A stretch of DNA of 14,808 bases from CCY15215 sp034932145 (GTDB lineage Bacteria; Cyanobacteriota; Cyanobacteriia; Cyanobacteriales; Spirulinaceae), in the NCBI RefSeq assembly GCF_034932145.1, contig NZ_JAYGHV010000162.1:1-14808 (forward strand), read 5' to 3'. Both the position numbers and the translations under genes were made by a program. Shown piece after piece: positions 1-7,014 of this stretch. Each line of letters begins with the position of its first letter. Positions within the stretch are counted from its first letter, which is position 1. Under the pieces are notes generated by a model. That model was not told where the DNA came from. It saw nothing but the letters and a program-made list of their open reading frames with translations, and ran no database searches.

Positions 1-312
1 AGTATTAGAATCGTCTAATGTTGCATCCCACACCCAATATTGATAATTTCCATTGATAAATTTATAAACAAAAATTCCTTCTTGGTTTTGCACCAAACCA
101 TCATCTAAACTTAAATTTCCTTTGGGACTGTGCGATCGATAAAGATAAGTATTGAAAAAACGAGATTGCCAAATTTCAATCTCATATTCACCACACTGAA
201 AAATAAAGAGTAAATCAGCAGTAGAATCAGCAAAACTCGATTTCATAAAAACCGTTGTGAGTCCCATTGATAAAGCAAAAGCCACAGAAATAAATTTTAA
301 TGTGTTATTCAT
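1..312 (-). CDS. Secreted hypothetical protein, 3' end cut by window edge
   Basis: An uninterrupted frame of 104 codons starts with ATG at 312 and runs off the left edge. The start is well supported: GAGGGAA lies about 5 to 11 bases upstream. The first 29 residues look like a Sec signal peptide: a short polar start (MNNTLK), a hydrophobic core (FISVAFALSMGLTTVFM) and a plausible cleavage after SSFA. The exported part begins DSTADLLFIFQCGEYEIEIW and continues with aromatic-rich, beta-like sequence containing W and Y residues (NYQYWVWD near residues 88-95). One Cys is visible in the mature part. I do not recognise the family, and the C-terminus is missing. It lies 61 bp downstream of the SPFH gene on the same strand and may be co-transcribed with it. 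A periplasmic or extracellular location is inferred from the signal peptide. Confidence 0.7.
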   Translation of the reverse strand, partial: MNNTLKFISVAFALSMGLTTVFMKSSFADSTADLLFIFQCGEYEIEIWQSRFFNTYLYRSHSPKGNLSLDDGLVQNQEGIFVYKFINGNYQYWVWDATLDDSNT

Positions 313-373
313 GTAATTCCCTCAAATTTAATGATTATGTTGATTCTACCTTGTTTTACTCAATAAGCGATCG

Positions 374-1822
374 CTATTCCGATTCTTTTCTTTCTGAAGT
401 TTGCTGCTGAAAGAAATTCTGCCCCAAACTAAAGGCAGTCCCTAAAAAACTTAACAGTGAATTGGCTGCTGTTTCTTGTCCATCTGTGGTAATAATTGTT
501 GTTTTTTGTTCTTGTGGGGCGGGAAGATTTTCGGCAATTTCTGGTAATTTAGCAATCAGTTGTGCTTGAATATTCGCTTCAGAAAGATCGTTTTCAATAT
601 TACGTCGTTGTTGTTCTAAAGCTAATTCTCGTTCTGTTTCGGCAATATTTTCAAGATGGCGCATTTGAGCTATTTCTAATTCGGTAGAGACAGTAGCGCG
701 GGTTTGTTGTGCTTGAATTGCTTCTAATTGCATTTGTTGGCGCACATTTTCAATTTCTGCTGTTAAGCGACGCTGCTCTAATTCTAACTCTTGTAGGGCG
801 AGTTCTAATTGTGCTTCATTGCGAACTCGTGCGGTGGTATTTTCTTCAGTAATCTGTTGACGGGCAGCATTTTCTGCGAGTTGTTGGCGGCGATTTTCTT
901 CGGTATATTCGCGATCGTATTTTGCTCGTTCTTTTGCTGCTTGTAATTGTTCTAATTGACTTTGCACATTTAATTCTGCGGTTTGGCTTGCGAGTCGATC
1001 TTGTCGTTCGCGATCGCCAATTTCTCCAGCATTTTCTAGTTCCGCTAAACGCGCCAGTTTATCTCGATCTGCCCGAAAAGGTGCTTGTAAATTTTCCCAC
1101 AATTGGGTAGAACTAACAATAGCTTCTTTGATTTGAACGGTGACAATTTTTAAACCCAATCCTTGTGAATTTTCGGTTTCATTACTTCCTTCTGCAACGG
1201 TTCGCAAGCGATAGGTTAATTCTTCAATAATGGGTTGTTTATCGCTGAGAATTTCATCGATACTTAAGGTGGCAACTTTATCTTTAATCGCGGCTTCTGC
1301 TTGTTCTCGTAGTTGTACGTTAACAATTCCCATTGGGTCTTCGGGATCGGAAAAATCTAATTTCCAGTAAGCGGTGTCGATATCTTCAATAATCCATTGA
1401 ACATAAGCCTGTACTAAAATTCCTTGCCGTTCTAAACAAATACATCGGGCATTAATTAGAATAGTTTGAACGGCAGAAGGAATCACTAAAAAAGCATCGC
1501 TTAAAGGATTAAAGCGAAAAGAAATCCCTCTTCCAATATGAACAGGGCGATCGCGTCCCCTGCGGGTGTGAACGACATAAACATTGGGAGGAACAATAAC
1601 ACTTTTCCACCACCAAAAACCAACAATTCGATAATCTACAGCCCTATGTTTATCTTCTCTTGTTATGGGCATTTGTCGAAGGGCTGTACCTGCGGCTACG
1701 GCTTTCGGTGCAGAAATGGATGCTTGGGATCGAGGACGACTTTTTTTAAGTTGGCGATCGACCTCTTCCTGTTCTTCAAGAACTTGTTGGAGATAAGTAT
1801 TTTCAACCTTTTTTTTGTCCAT
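374..1822 (-). CDS. SPFH/band-7 domain protein (flotillin-like)
   Basis: The 482-residue protein has a basic, disordered N-terminus (1-60), then a short hydrophobic aromatic patch (YRIVGFWWWKSVIVPPNVYVV, about 64-84) entering an SPFH/band-7 fold (about 75-250). The rest (about 250-430) is a long charged Q/E/R/A-rich region typical of flotillin coiled coils, rich in ERQ and AEL heptad-like stretches. The C-terminal LPEIAENL followed by a TTIITTDG strand resembles the end of flotillins. Members of the superfamily form membrane-bound oligomeric scaffolds or cages; here the WWW patch could be the membrane anchor, as there is no full transmembrane helix. The start at 1822 has only a weak AAGAGAA upstream. 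The TAG stop is embedded in a HIP1 site (367-374). It lies 56 bp downstream of the sulfotransferase gene. The family is fairly certain; the specific role is unknown. Confidence 0.82.
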   Translation of the reverse strand: MDKKKVENTYLQQVLEEQEEVDRQLKKSRPRSQASISAPKAVAAGTALRQMPITREDKHRAVDYRIVGFWWWKSVIVPPNVYVVHTRRGRDRPVHIGRGISFRFNPLSDAFLVIPSAVQTILINARCICLERQGILVQAYVQWIIEDIDTAYWKLDFSDPEDPMGIVNVQLREQAEAAIKDKVATLSIDEILSDKQPIIEELTYRLRTVAEGSNETENSQGLGLKIVTVQIKEAIVSSTQLWENLQAPFRADRDKLARLAELENAGEIGDRERQDRLASQTAELNVQSQLEQLQAAKERAKYDREYTEENRRQQLAENAARQQITEENTTARVRNEAQLELALQELELEQRRLTAEIENVRQQMQLEAIQAQQTRATVSTELEIAQMRHLENIAETERELALEQQRRNIENDLSEANIQAQLIAKLPEIAENLPAPQEQKTTIITTDGQETAANSLLSFLGTAFSLGQNFFQQQTSERKESE

Positions 1823-1878
1823 TTTTCTCTTGATTAGAGGGAATGTTCGTTTGTGCAGGGACGATATTTTAACTAATT

Positions 1879-2802
1879 TTAACCGAGAAAATCGTGATAG
1901 TTAAACACCTCCAAATATTGCCGAGTTCGCAAGCGAATTTCTTCTATTTCTTCAGTTGATAATTCTTTCGCTGTGGCTAAATTCGCTTCTGGGGTCGCTT
2001 TGCGAATGGTTCCCCAAGGATAAACTTCCTCTAAAGGTTTGCCATTCCAACTCGGTATTTTTAAGGAATCTGCCGGTTCTAATCCCAATTTTTCACAAAC
2101 TTTTCCCAAGGTATTATAAGGGTCTTGCATAACATCTTCTGCTCGGACGATGTGCAGGCGATCGCGGTACTTTTCTTGATACAATAAAGCATAATATTGA
2201 TTCAGCGTCCATCCTAACATATAATCAGCCAAAGAATGGGGAACTGGTCGTTTTTTCGTATCGGCATAAGCAGACCAAGGATTGCGAACGACGTGGAGAA
2301 TATGACCGTTGGGAAAGTCTTCTAAAAGTTTAGGGGCATCGACTACAAAAATCGGACTATATCCCACATAAAACTGCTCTTTTCCTGTGCGATTATAATC
2401 TTTCCAGGCATCAAAAGTAGACTTAAAGAAAGCGGCAACATTATTAGCACGCGATCGCCCAGTTTCTTGAATATACTTCTGATAAATTTCGCAGCGTTCA
2501 TCGTCGTTAAAATCAAACTCTATATGACGAAATTTGCTTACGTGGGGCGTTCTGGCTCTGACTTTTCCTTCTTCATCAATAATGGCTTTATAATCTTGAT
2601 AAGGAGTTGCATCGAGAGAAAAAACAGGGTAGCGATATTTAACGGGAAAGACAGAACTCATGCGATCGCTAACCAATTTCGTGCCAATTTGTGACTCGAA
2701 GGGATAGACAAACATTTGCGGATGTCCATCGAGAAAACGGTGGGTTGTATTACCACCATTTTCGTACATTGCGCCTAACATTAAGAATTTGAAATCTTGC
2801 AT
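1879..2802 (-). CDS. P-loop sulfotransferase family protein
   Basis: The 307-residue protein is predicted to transfer a sulfo group from PAPS to an acceptor, probably a carbohydrate. The N-terminal strand and loop (FKFLMLGAMYENGGNTTHR, 4-22) followed by FLDGHPQMFVYPFES (23-37) matches the layout of the 5'-phosphosulfate loop and following 'HP..f..PfE' block of bacterial sulfotransferases. However, the loop reads GGNTT rather than the usual R/K-x-GTT. HVVRNPWSAYADTKKRP (170-186) is the 3'-phosphate-binding block. I chose ATG at 2802 because homology-like sequence begins at MQDFKFLML and the start lies 28 bp after the upstream gene. The frame stays open to 2892, but the extra 30 residues (AIAIAIPVYFIPLSP and so on) are low complexity and translate a HIP1 repeat that belongs to the upstream gene's end. 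Pairing with the glycosyltransferase suggests the acceptor is a glycan (inference). Confidence 0.8.
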   Translation of the reverse strand: MQDFKFLMLGAMYENGGNTTHRFLDGHPQMFVYPFESQIGTKLVSDRMSSVFPVKYRYPVFSLDATPYQDYKAIIDEEGKVRARTPHVSKFRHIEFDFNDDERCEIYQKYIQETGRSRANNVAAFFKSTFDAWKDYNRTGKEQFYVGYSPIFVVDAPKLLEDFPNGHILHVVRNPWSAYADTKKRPVPHSLADYMLGWTLNQYYALLYQEKYRDRLHIVRAEDVMQDPYNTLGKVCEKLGLEPADSLKIPSWNGKPLEEVYPWGTIRKATPEANLATAKELSTEEIEEIRLRTRQYLEVFNYHDFLG

Positions 2803-2830
2803 TTTTTTGGTAATGGGTAATGGGGGGATT

Positions 2831-4012
2831 TTAATCGGTGATAAAGGAATAAAATAAACGGGTATCGCGATCGCGATCGCAGTCTTCTCCAACCAGGAAA
2901 GGAAACCCGGAACTAAACTGACAGTTTACCCAGTCAAGGGCAAAAATTTGATTGCCATAAGGGAAAATTAAACTACCTAAAATGTTTCCCGATCGTACAT
3001 CGACAGCGTGCAAACTGCAAATACTTTTTTCCACGTCCAAACCAGGGGCATATTGACGAAAGCGAGGAATAACGCGAGATGTTCCCACAAAGGCAATATT
3101 CTCATAAAAACATAGTCCTCTGGTCCATCCAGGTAAGGTGAAAATAGGAGCAAATTTACCATCTTCTACAATGCCTAATTCTCCATAGCCACTATTATCT
3201 ACCCAAAGTTTATTCTTGCATAATCTGGCGGAATGAGGGCGTGTTAAACCCCGTACAATGGGTTCTCTAGTTTTACCTGAAAAGATAACTCCTCGTCCAT
3301 CAACGGGAAAATCTGGATGTCCTGGACGTAATGCAGAAACTTCTGCACAAGAGGCAGAAAAATAGGAAGTTTCGAGGGTTTCTCCGACAGCGATAGAGTT
3401 GAGTTGAATATGATTTTGTCCGAATATAGGTTGTGCATCAATTTCGATACAATAAGGATGCCAAACACGCTGATACGTGCCATTATTTTCGAGTAATGCG
3501 ATCGCATTCTGTCCGACGGCATTGGCATATAAATTTCCCCCAATCATTGCCAAATCGTGAATGTATAAACATCCTGGATAAAAACGCGATCGCACGGGAA
3601 TTAGAGGGCGATCGTCTCGTTTTTCTTCGGGTATATCCAACCGAGAAATTGTATCCCTAACGGGCATTAAATCATAGATTTGGTTAGGATTGCGGGTACT
3701 GGCAATATGAACAATACCGCGATCGCGATCGACGGTTAAACCGGAAGGATGAGGCATTCTGGTATAAGTAATCCTTGGTTTTCCTGCTTTTACCTGCATT
3801 CCCATTAATAAATGCTCATATTCTCGCGTTATTAATAGGGTAATACTGCACCGTTCTAAAACATCCCACCAATCGCCTCTCGCTTCATATTCTAATAGTT
3901 TGGGATCGGTTTCATTAGCTTCTTGCCATTGAGAGGTAATTTGCTTATGATCTCGCCATTCTTGATGATGTTGCTGCCAAATTTCGGCTAATTCCCTGGT
4001 TTGTTTTTTCAT
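2831..4012 (-). CDS. TIGR03032 (DUF4915-like) family protein
   Basis: This is a cytosolic-looking protein of 393 residues with no signal peptide or membrane segment. After a charged helical N-terminus (1-50) it shows repeated strand-rich blocks that look like propeller blades: HPSGLTVDRDRGIVHIAS (88-105), HDLAMIGGNLYANAVGQNAIA (152-172), LTRPHSARLCKNKLWVDNSG (256-275) leading into YGELGIVEDG, and LPGWTRGLCFYENIAFVGTS (293-312). The RPHSAR, NSGYGELG and LPGWTRGL blocks are what I associate with the uncharacterised TIGR03032 family. I chose ATG 4012 because it overlaps the glycosyltransferase stop as ATGA and has GGGAAGAAAG just upstream. An earlier in-frame ATG at 4060 would add 16 charged residues lying inside the upstream gene. 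Two overlapping HIP1 sites encode the C-terminal DCDRDRDTR tail. Biochemical function is unknown; tight linkage to the glycosyltransferase and sulfotransferase points to glycan-related work. Confidence 0.78.
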   Translation of the reverse strand: MKKQTRELAEIWQQHHQEWRDHKQITSQWQEANETDPKLLEYEARGDWWDVLERCSITLLITREYEHLLMGMQVKAGKPRITYTRMPHPSGLTVDRDRGIVHIASTRNPNQIYDLMPVRDTISRLDIPEEKRDDRPLIPVRSRFYPGCLYIHDLAMIGGNLYANAVGQNAIALLENNGTYQRVWHPYCIEIDAQPIFGQNHIQLNSIAVGETLETSYFSASCAEVSALRPGHPDFPVDGRGVIFSGKTREPIVRGLTRPHSARLCKNKLWVDNSGYGELGIVEDGKFAPIFTLPGWTRGLCFYENIAFVGTSRVIPRFRQYAPGLDVEKSICSLHAVDVRSGNILGSLIFPYGNQIFALDWVNCQFSSGFPFLVGEDCDRDRDTRLFYSFITD

Positions 4013-4710
4013 CTTTCTTTCTTCCCTTTTTTCTGTTGCCAAATTTGCCATGCCCCCCAATATAACCTAAGTGCAGACTTTAAATTGGTTGTCGATCGCC
4101 CGCTATGACGAGAAGTTGAAAAAATCGGCACTTCTAGGACAGGATAACTTTCTTGACGACAAATAATATTAAATTCTGCGTCAATTAAATCGTCATCGCG
4201 AGTTAACTGAAAAAGGCGATCGCACTGTCGGGGAAATATTTTTGGAGTTCCGTTAATATCCCAATAAGAAAGATCGAATAATGTCCGACATTCTAAGTTA
4301 TAGAATAAAGAACCTAAGCGACGAAACCAGTTATCGCGGATTTTGCGATTGGCTTTAATAATCACTTGAGGATAAACAACTGCATAAAGTAACAATAATG
4401 TCAAGTCTTTAGCGCTGGTTCTGGCAGAATTAGTATAACAAATTAAATCCCCTTTAGACGCAGCAATTCCTAATTTTACTGCCAGTCCCCAACCCCCTTC
4501 TTTACTATAAACAATGCGAACCGATGGATATTCTTTAGCTAATGCTTGACAAACTTCCAAAGAGCGATCGCGGCAATTATTCACCACTAAAATGAGTTCG
4601 TGAGGGTGTTGAATTTTATCCAAGGCTTCTTCATATTCTTGCACGATCGCGCCAATATGATCGGCTTGATTGTAAACAGGAAGAATAATTGAAATTAATA
4701 TTTTATCCAT
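4009..4710 (-). CDS. Family 2 glycosyltransferase (DPM1-like), GT-A fold
   Basis: The 233-residue protein is predicted to use a nucleotide sugar (or make a lipid-linked sugar). The N-terminus ISIILPVYNQADHIGAIVQEY (6-26) is the classic GT2 first beta-alpha unit. LILVVNNCRDRSLEVCQAL (39-57) is the second, and GGWGLAVKLGIAASKGDLICY (72-92) is the third, ending where the DxD motif should be. DINGTPKIFPRQ (151-162) resembles the dolichol-phosphate-mannose-synthase acceptor region. There is no C-terminal membrane helix. Two usual Asp sites are altered: VDDGS is replaced by VNNCR, and DxD by TNSAR (93-97). RDDDLID (171-177) holds other acidic residues. This may be normal for a subfamily rather than a dead enzyme. 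The stop overlaps the TIGR03032 start by 4 bp, so the two are translationally coupled. The gene lies 18 bp after the nuclease-like gene. No clear ribosome site. Confidence 0.85.
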   Translation of the reverse strand: MDKILISIILPVYNQADHIGAIVQEYEEALDKIQHPHELILVVNNCRDRSLEVCQALAKEYPSVRIVYSKEGGWGLAVKLGIAASKGDLICYTNSARTSAKDLTLLLLYAVVYPQVIIKANRKIRDNWFRRLGSLFYNLECRTLFDLSYWDINGTPKIFPRQCDRLFQLTRDDDLIDAEFNIICRQESYPVLEVPIFSTSRHSGRSTTNLKSALRLYWGAWQIWQQKKGKKER

Positions 4711-4728
4711 TAATAATTAGCAGATGAA

Positions 4729-5358
4729 TTAAGCAATCGTTACAATTTGGGTTAATCTCTTTAAAATTCGCAAAACTTCATACAAATCCCCAGCATTTCG
4801 GATTCCGAATAATCGAGATGTTGCATATTGCGGTACATTAGTTTTCAATAACTTGACAAATAAAAAGCTCCCTCCCGTTGTTACCATACCATAAGTCTGT
4901 TTTTCTGGATGGGGATTTGCCAGCATATAGACCAGTAATTGTGCTAAACCTTCTTCTGTCGAAAAAGCAAATTTTTTCGATTCAATCACCATAACCCAAA
5001 AGTTTTCTTTTAGCACTAAACTATCAATGCGTCCTCGCACTAGAACATCTTCATCTTCAATCGCAATATCAATTGATTGTTCCGATTTCACATAAAATGG
5101 ATCGAGAAAAAAACCACCAATAAAGAGAATTGGATCTAAAATTGCCATTTTCACCACTCCTTCTAATAGAGGTGGGTGTTCCAGTAAATTAAAATATCCC
5201 TCCTGTACTTGGTCGAGAAGTTGCTTCTGTAAGTTGGTAATCTCAGGAAGGTTTTCTTGCCATTCTCGGAAGAAATTCTCATCTCTATTAAAATGAATAC
5301 CAAAATTATCGATCGCATAGCGCATATCGATATTTTGAGTTTGAATAGTTTGTACCAT
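4729..5358 (-). CDS. PD-(D/E)XK nuclease-like protein (HsdR N-terminal type)
   Basis: The 209-residue protein has a predicted PD-(D/E)XK core. GRIDSLVL (109-116) supplies the Asp (D112), MVIESKKF (123-130) supplies E126 and K128, and a following helix EGLAQLLVYMLANP (136-149) carries the Gln (Q140) often seen in this fold. Similar stand-alone cyanobacterial proteins are usually labelled as type I restriction R-subunit N-terminal domains. No helicase or methyltransferase partner is in the window, so a restriction role is not supported. The start has the best ribosome site of the region (AAAAGGAG, about 8 bases upstream of ATG 5358). It lies 16 bp after the Uma2 gene and 18 bp before the glycosyltransferase. 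The core residues look intact, so it may be an active nuclease, but its target is unknown. Confidence 0.68.
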   Translation of the reverse strand: MVQTIQTQNIDMRYAIDNFGIHFNRDENFFREWQENLPEITNLQKQLLDQVQEGYFNLLEHPPLLEGVVKMAILDPILFIGGFFLDPFYVKSEQSIDIAIEDEDVLVRGRIDSLVLKENFWVMVIESKKFAFSTEEGLAQLLVYMLANPHPEKQTYGMVTTGGSFLFVKLLKTNVPQYATSRLFGIRNAGDLYEVLRILKRLTQIVTIA

Positions 5359-5374
5359 TTTAAATTTCTCCTTT

Positions 5375-5944
5375 TTAATATTGGGATAAATTCAAACTAA
5401 ATCCGGGTAGCACATTCTCCCCTGATAAGATTGCAGGAAGATTTTTTATTTCTTGTTCTTTTCCTTGGCAATAAATTTCGACTTGCTGTTGTTGCGGGTT
5501 AATTAACCACCCTAATTTTACCCCTGAATCTATATATTCTTGCATCTTCGATCGCAATAGTTCTAAACTATCGGTTGCCGATCTTAATTCAATAACAAAA
5601 TCGGGGGCAATAGGAGGAAATTTGCGTCTTTGTTCGGGAGTGAGTGCTTCCCAACGTTCTTTCTCAACCCACGCAGCATCAGGAGAACGATCTGAACCAT
5701 TGGGTAATTTGAATATTGTTGAGGAACTAAAAGTGTAACCGAGATTGGTTTGACGATTCCAGATCACTAAATCGGCAATTAAATTGGACTCTCGATTGCC
5801 ACTTTCTCCGCCAACTGGTGACATAATAATTAATTCTCCTTTAGCTGTCCGTTCAAAGTTTAGTTCGCGGTTATTTTGACAGATGTGATAAAATTGCTCG
5901 TCGGATAGGCGAACGGCTTCCAAGTTTAATGTTAAGGTATTCAT
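5375..5944 (-). CDS. Uma2 family (DUF820) protein, copy 1
   Basis: The 189-residue protein shows all the Uma2 landmarks: RTAKGELIIMSPVGGESG (32-49), SDRSPDAAWVEKERWEAL (84-101) with the metal-site Asp D89, PIAPDFVIELRSATDSL (111-127) with E119, and KMQEYIDSGVKLGWLINP (133-150) followed by VEIY. Uma2 has a PD-(D/E)XK-like fold and is greatly expanded in cyanobacteria; its natural role is unresolved. I start it at ATG 5944; the GTG at 5947 just before it is an alternative that adds one residue. A TATAAT box lies about 30 bases upstream, inside an inverted repeat. It is the first gene of a compact run continuing into the nuclease-like gene 16 bp later. A second homologue lies at the right end of the window. 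Confidence 0.88.
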   Translation of the reverse strand: MNTLTLNLEAVRLSDEQFYHICQNNRELNFERTAKGELIIMSPVGGESGNRESNLIADLVIWNRQTNLGYTFSSSTIFKLPNGSDRSPDAAWVEKERWEALTPEQRRKFPPIAPDFVIELRSATDSLELLRSKMQEYIDSGVKLGWLINPQQQQVEIYCQGKEQEIKNLPAILSGENVLPGFSLNLSQY

Positions 5945-5962
5945 CACTAATACTTGAGTTCA

Positions 5963-5980
5963 ATAATACCCTGTATTATA
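5963..5980 (-). promoter_or_regulatory. Promoter -10 box inside a 7-3-7 inverted repeat
   Basis: On the minus strand a perfect TATAAT lies at 5980-5975, about 30 bases before the Uma2 start at 5944. A possible -35 (TTAACG) sits 19 bases further upstream, slightly too far. The -10 box overlaps a perfect dyad ATAATAC-CCT-GTATTAT (5963-5979). A protein bound to the dyad would block RNA polymerase, so this looks like an operator. The repressor is not identified. Both the promoter and the operator are read from sequence only. Confidence 0.5.
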
Positions 5981-6011
5981 TCATCAAGCTATTGATTTAC
6001 GTTAATTTTAT

Positions 6012-6935
6012 TTATCTTTTCTGAAGTGCTATTTTTGCACTTTGCACGAGATGTTCTACCGATAATCCATGTAAAGATAATAAGTAATCTCGGTTGCCAG
6101 ATATTCCACCGGGCTGAGTTTTAATACCACAACGACACAAGCGGCAGTTTAATTTTTCTTCTGCAATTACTTCTGCAACAAAAGACCCTAAGCCTCCAGT
6201 AACATAGTGTTCTTCAACAGCGATCGCAACTTCAAATCCCGGTAATATCTTCACAAGGTCTTCTACTGGAGAAGGATTAAAACTCGAAACGATCATCACT
6301 TGACTGGAAATTCCTTCACCTTGTAAAATCTCCATTGCTTGACTTACTTCTTGAGCAATATTGCCCATCGTAATGAATAAAAAATCCGTCCCTTCTCCAA
6401 TTATTTGAGTTTGTCCTAAAATAAAATTGCCGTTTAATCCTGCAATTGTATTGACATCATCTTTCCCTAAGCGAAAATAAATAGGTTCCGGTAAATTCCA
6501 AGTTTGTAATAAAGCCGATCGCGCTTGTTGATAATCTGCGGGAACAATTGTTGTTATTCCAGGCTGAATTCGCATCACTCCCACATCTTCTAAAGCGTGG
6601 TGAGTCGTCCCCGCATGACCATATTCAAAACCGCCGCCAATACCCAAAATTCTCACCGGAAACTGATGTAAAATGGCACCATTACGAATAAACTCATAAG
6701 GTCGCAAAACGGCAAATGTGGCGATAGAATAGAGGAAAGGAATAAACCCCGCTTCTGCTAAACCCGTCGCCAACCCCACCATATTTTGTTCCGCGACTCC
6801 CACATTAAAAAAGCGATCGGGGAACTTCTCGGCAAAAGGTTCAATAACTGTATAACCGAGATCGCCAGTTAATAAGACAATGCGGCGATCGCTTTCTGCG
6901 AGTTCGACAAGGGTGTTAATAAAAGTTTTTCTCAT
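6012..6935 (-). CDS. Transketolase C-terminal half (pyrimidine-binding plus C-terminal domains)
   Basis: The 307-residue protein covers only the second half of a transketolase. The pyrimidine-binding domain occupies about 1-165: VLLTGDLGY (20-28), FFNVGVAEQNMVGLATGLAE (42-61) with E49 as the residue that activates thiamine diphosphate, GHAGTTHHALEDVGVMR (106-122) and IVPAD (130-134). The C-terminal domain (about 180-300) contains EEHYVTGGLGSFVAEVI (241-257). The N-terminal half, which binds the diphosphate, is absent here. In split transketolases the two halves are normally adjacent, but both flanks are unrelated genes. It may work with a partner encoded elsewhere, perhaps in unusual sugar synthesis given the neighbouring glycosyltransferase run. 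The length is normal for a C-terminal subunit, so it is not an obvious truncation. It is divergent from the sugar kinase gene across 79 bp. Confidence 0.85.
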   Translation of the reverse strand: MRKTFINTLVELAESDRRIVLLTGDLGYTVIEPFAEKFPDRFFNVGVAEQNMVGLATGLAEAGFIPFLYSIATFAVLRPYEFIRNGAILHQFPVRILGIGGGFEYGHAGTTHHALEDVGVMRIQPGITTIVPADYQQARSALLQTWNLPEPIYFRLGKDDVNTIAGLNGNFILGQTQIIGEGTDFLFITMGNIAQEVSQAMEILQGEGISSQVMIVSSFNPSPVEDLVKILPGFEVAIAVEEHYVTGGLGSFVAEVIAEEKLNCRLCRCGIKTQPGGISGNRDYLLSLHGLSVEHLVQSAKIALQKR

Positions 6936-7014
6936 GTTTTTACTATAGCGATTGAAGAATATTATTGAATAGCATTAAAACAGCAAATTTAGCAAATTTT
7001 TTCCCGATCGCCTT
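6936..7014. promoter_or_regulatory. Divergent promoter region of transketolase-half and sugar-kinase genes
   Basis: This 79 bp AT-rich spacer must hold the starts of both divergent genes. For the minus-strand gene, TATAGT (6947-6942) with TTCAAT 16 bases upstream is a possible promoter, but it is so close to ATG 6935 that the message would be almost leaderless. TAATAT with TTGCTG 16 bases upstream is an alternative. A 9 bp tandem repeat, AGCAAATTT twice (6982-6999), sits in the middle. No ribosome site precedes the kinase ATG. Confidence 0.35.

Noticed and set aside
1538..1837. Open frame on the plus strand opposite the SPFH gene, and similar frames opposite dapL, E2 and the kinase
   Set aside because: They lie wholly within well-supported genes, have no ribosome site and encode no recognisable domain.
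2803..2892. Longer start for the sulfotransferase (ATG at 2892)
   Set aside because: The added 30 residues are low complexity, translate the HIP1 repeat and overlap the end of the upstream gene by 62 bp. Recognisable family sequence starts at the Met encoded at 2802.
4013..4060. Longer start for the TIGR03032 protein (ATG at 4060)
   Set aside because: It would overlap the glycosyltransferase by 52 bp. ATG 4012 makes a standard ATGA overlap and has a ribosome site.
6012..6935. Transketolase half as a truncated DXS or 2-oxo acid dehydrogenase E1 beta
   Set aside because: The start, length and ordered motifs (NVGVAEQNMVG, GHAGTTHHALEDVGVMR) fit a stand-alone transketolase C-terminal subunit better. 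No broken N-terminal remnant is visible upstream.
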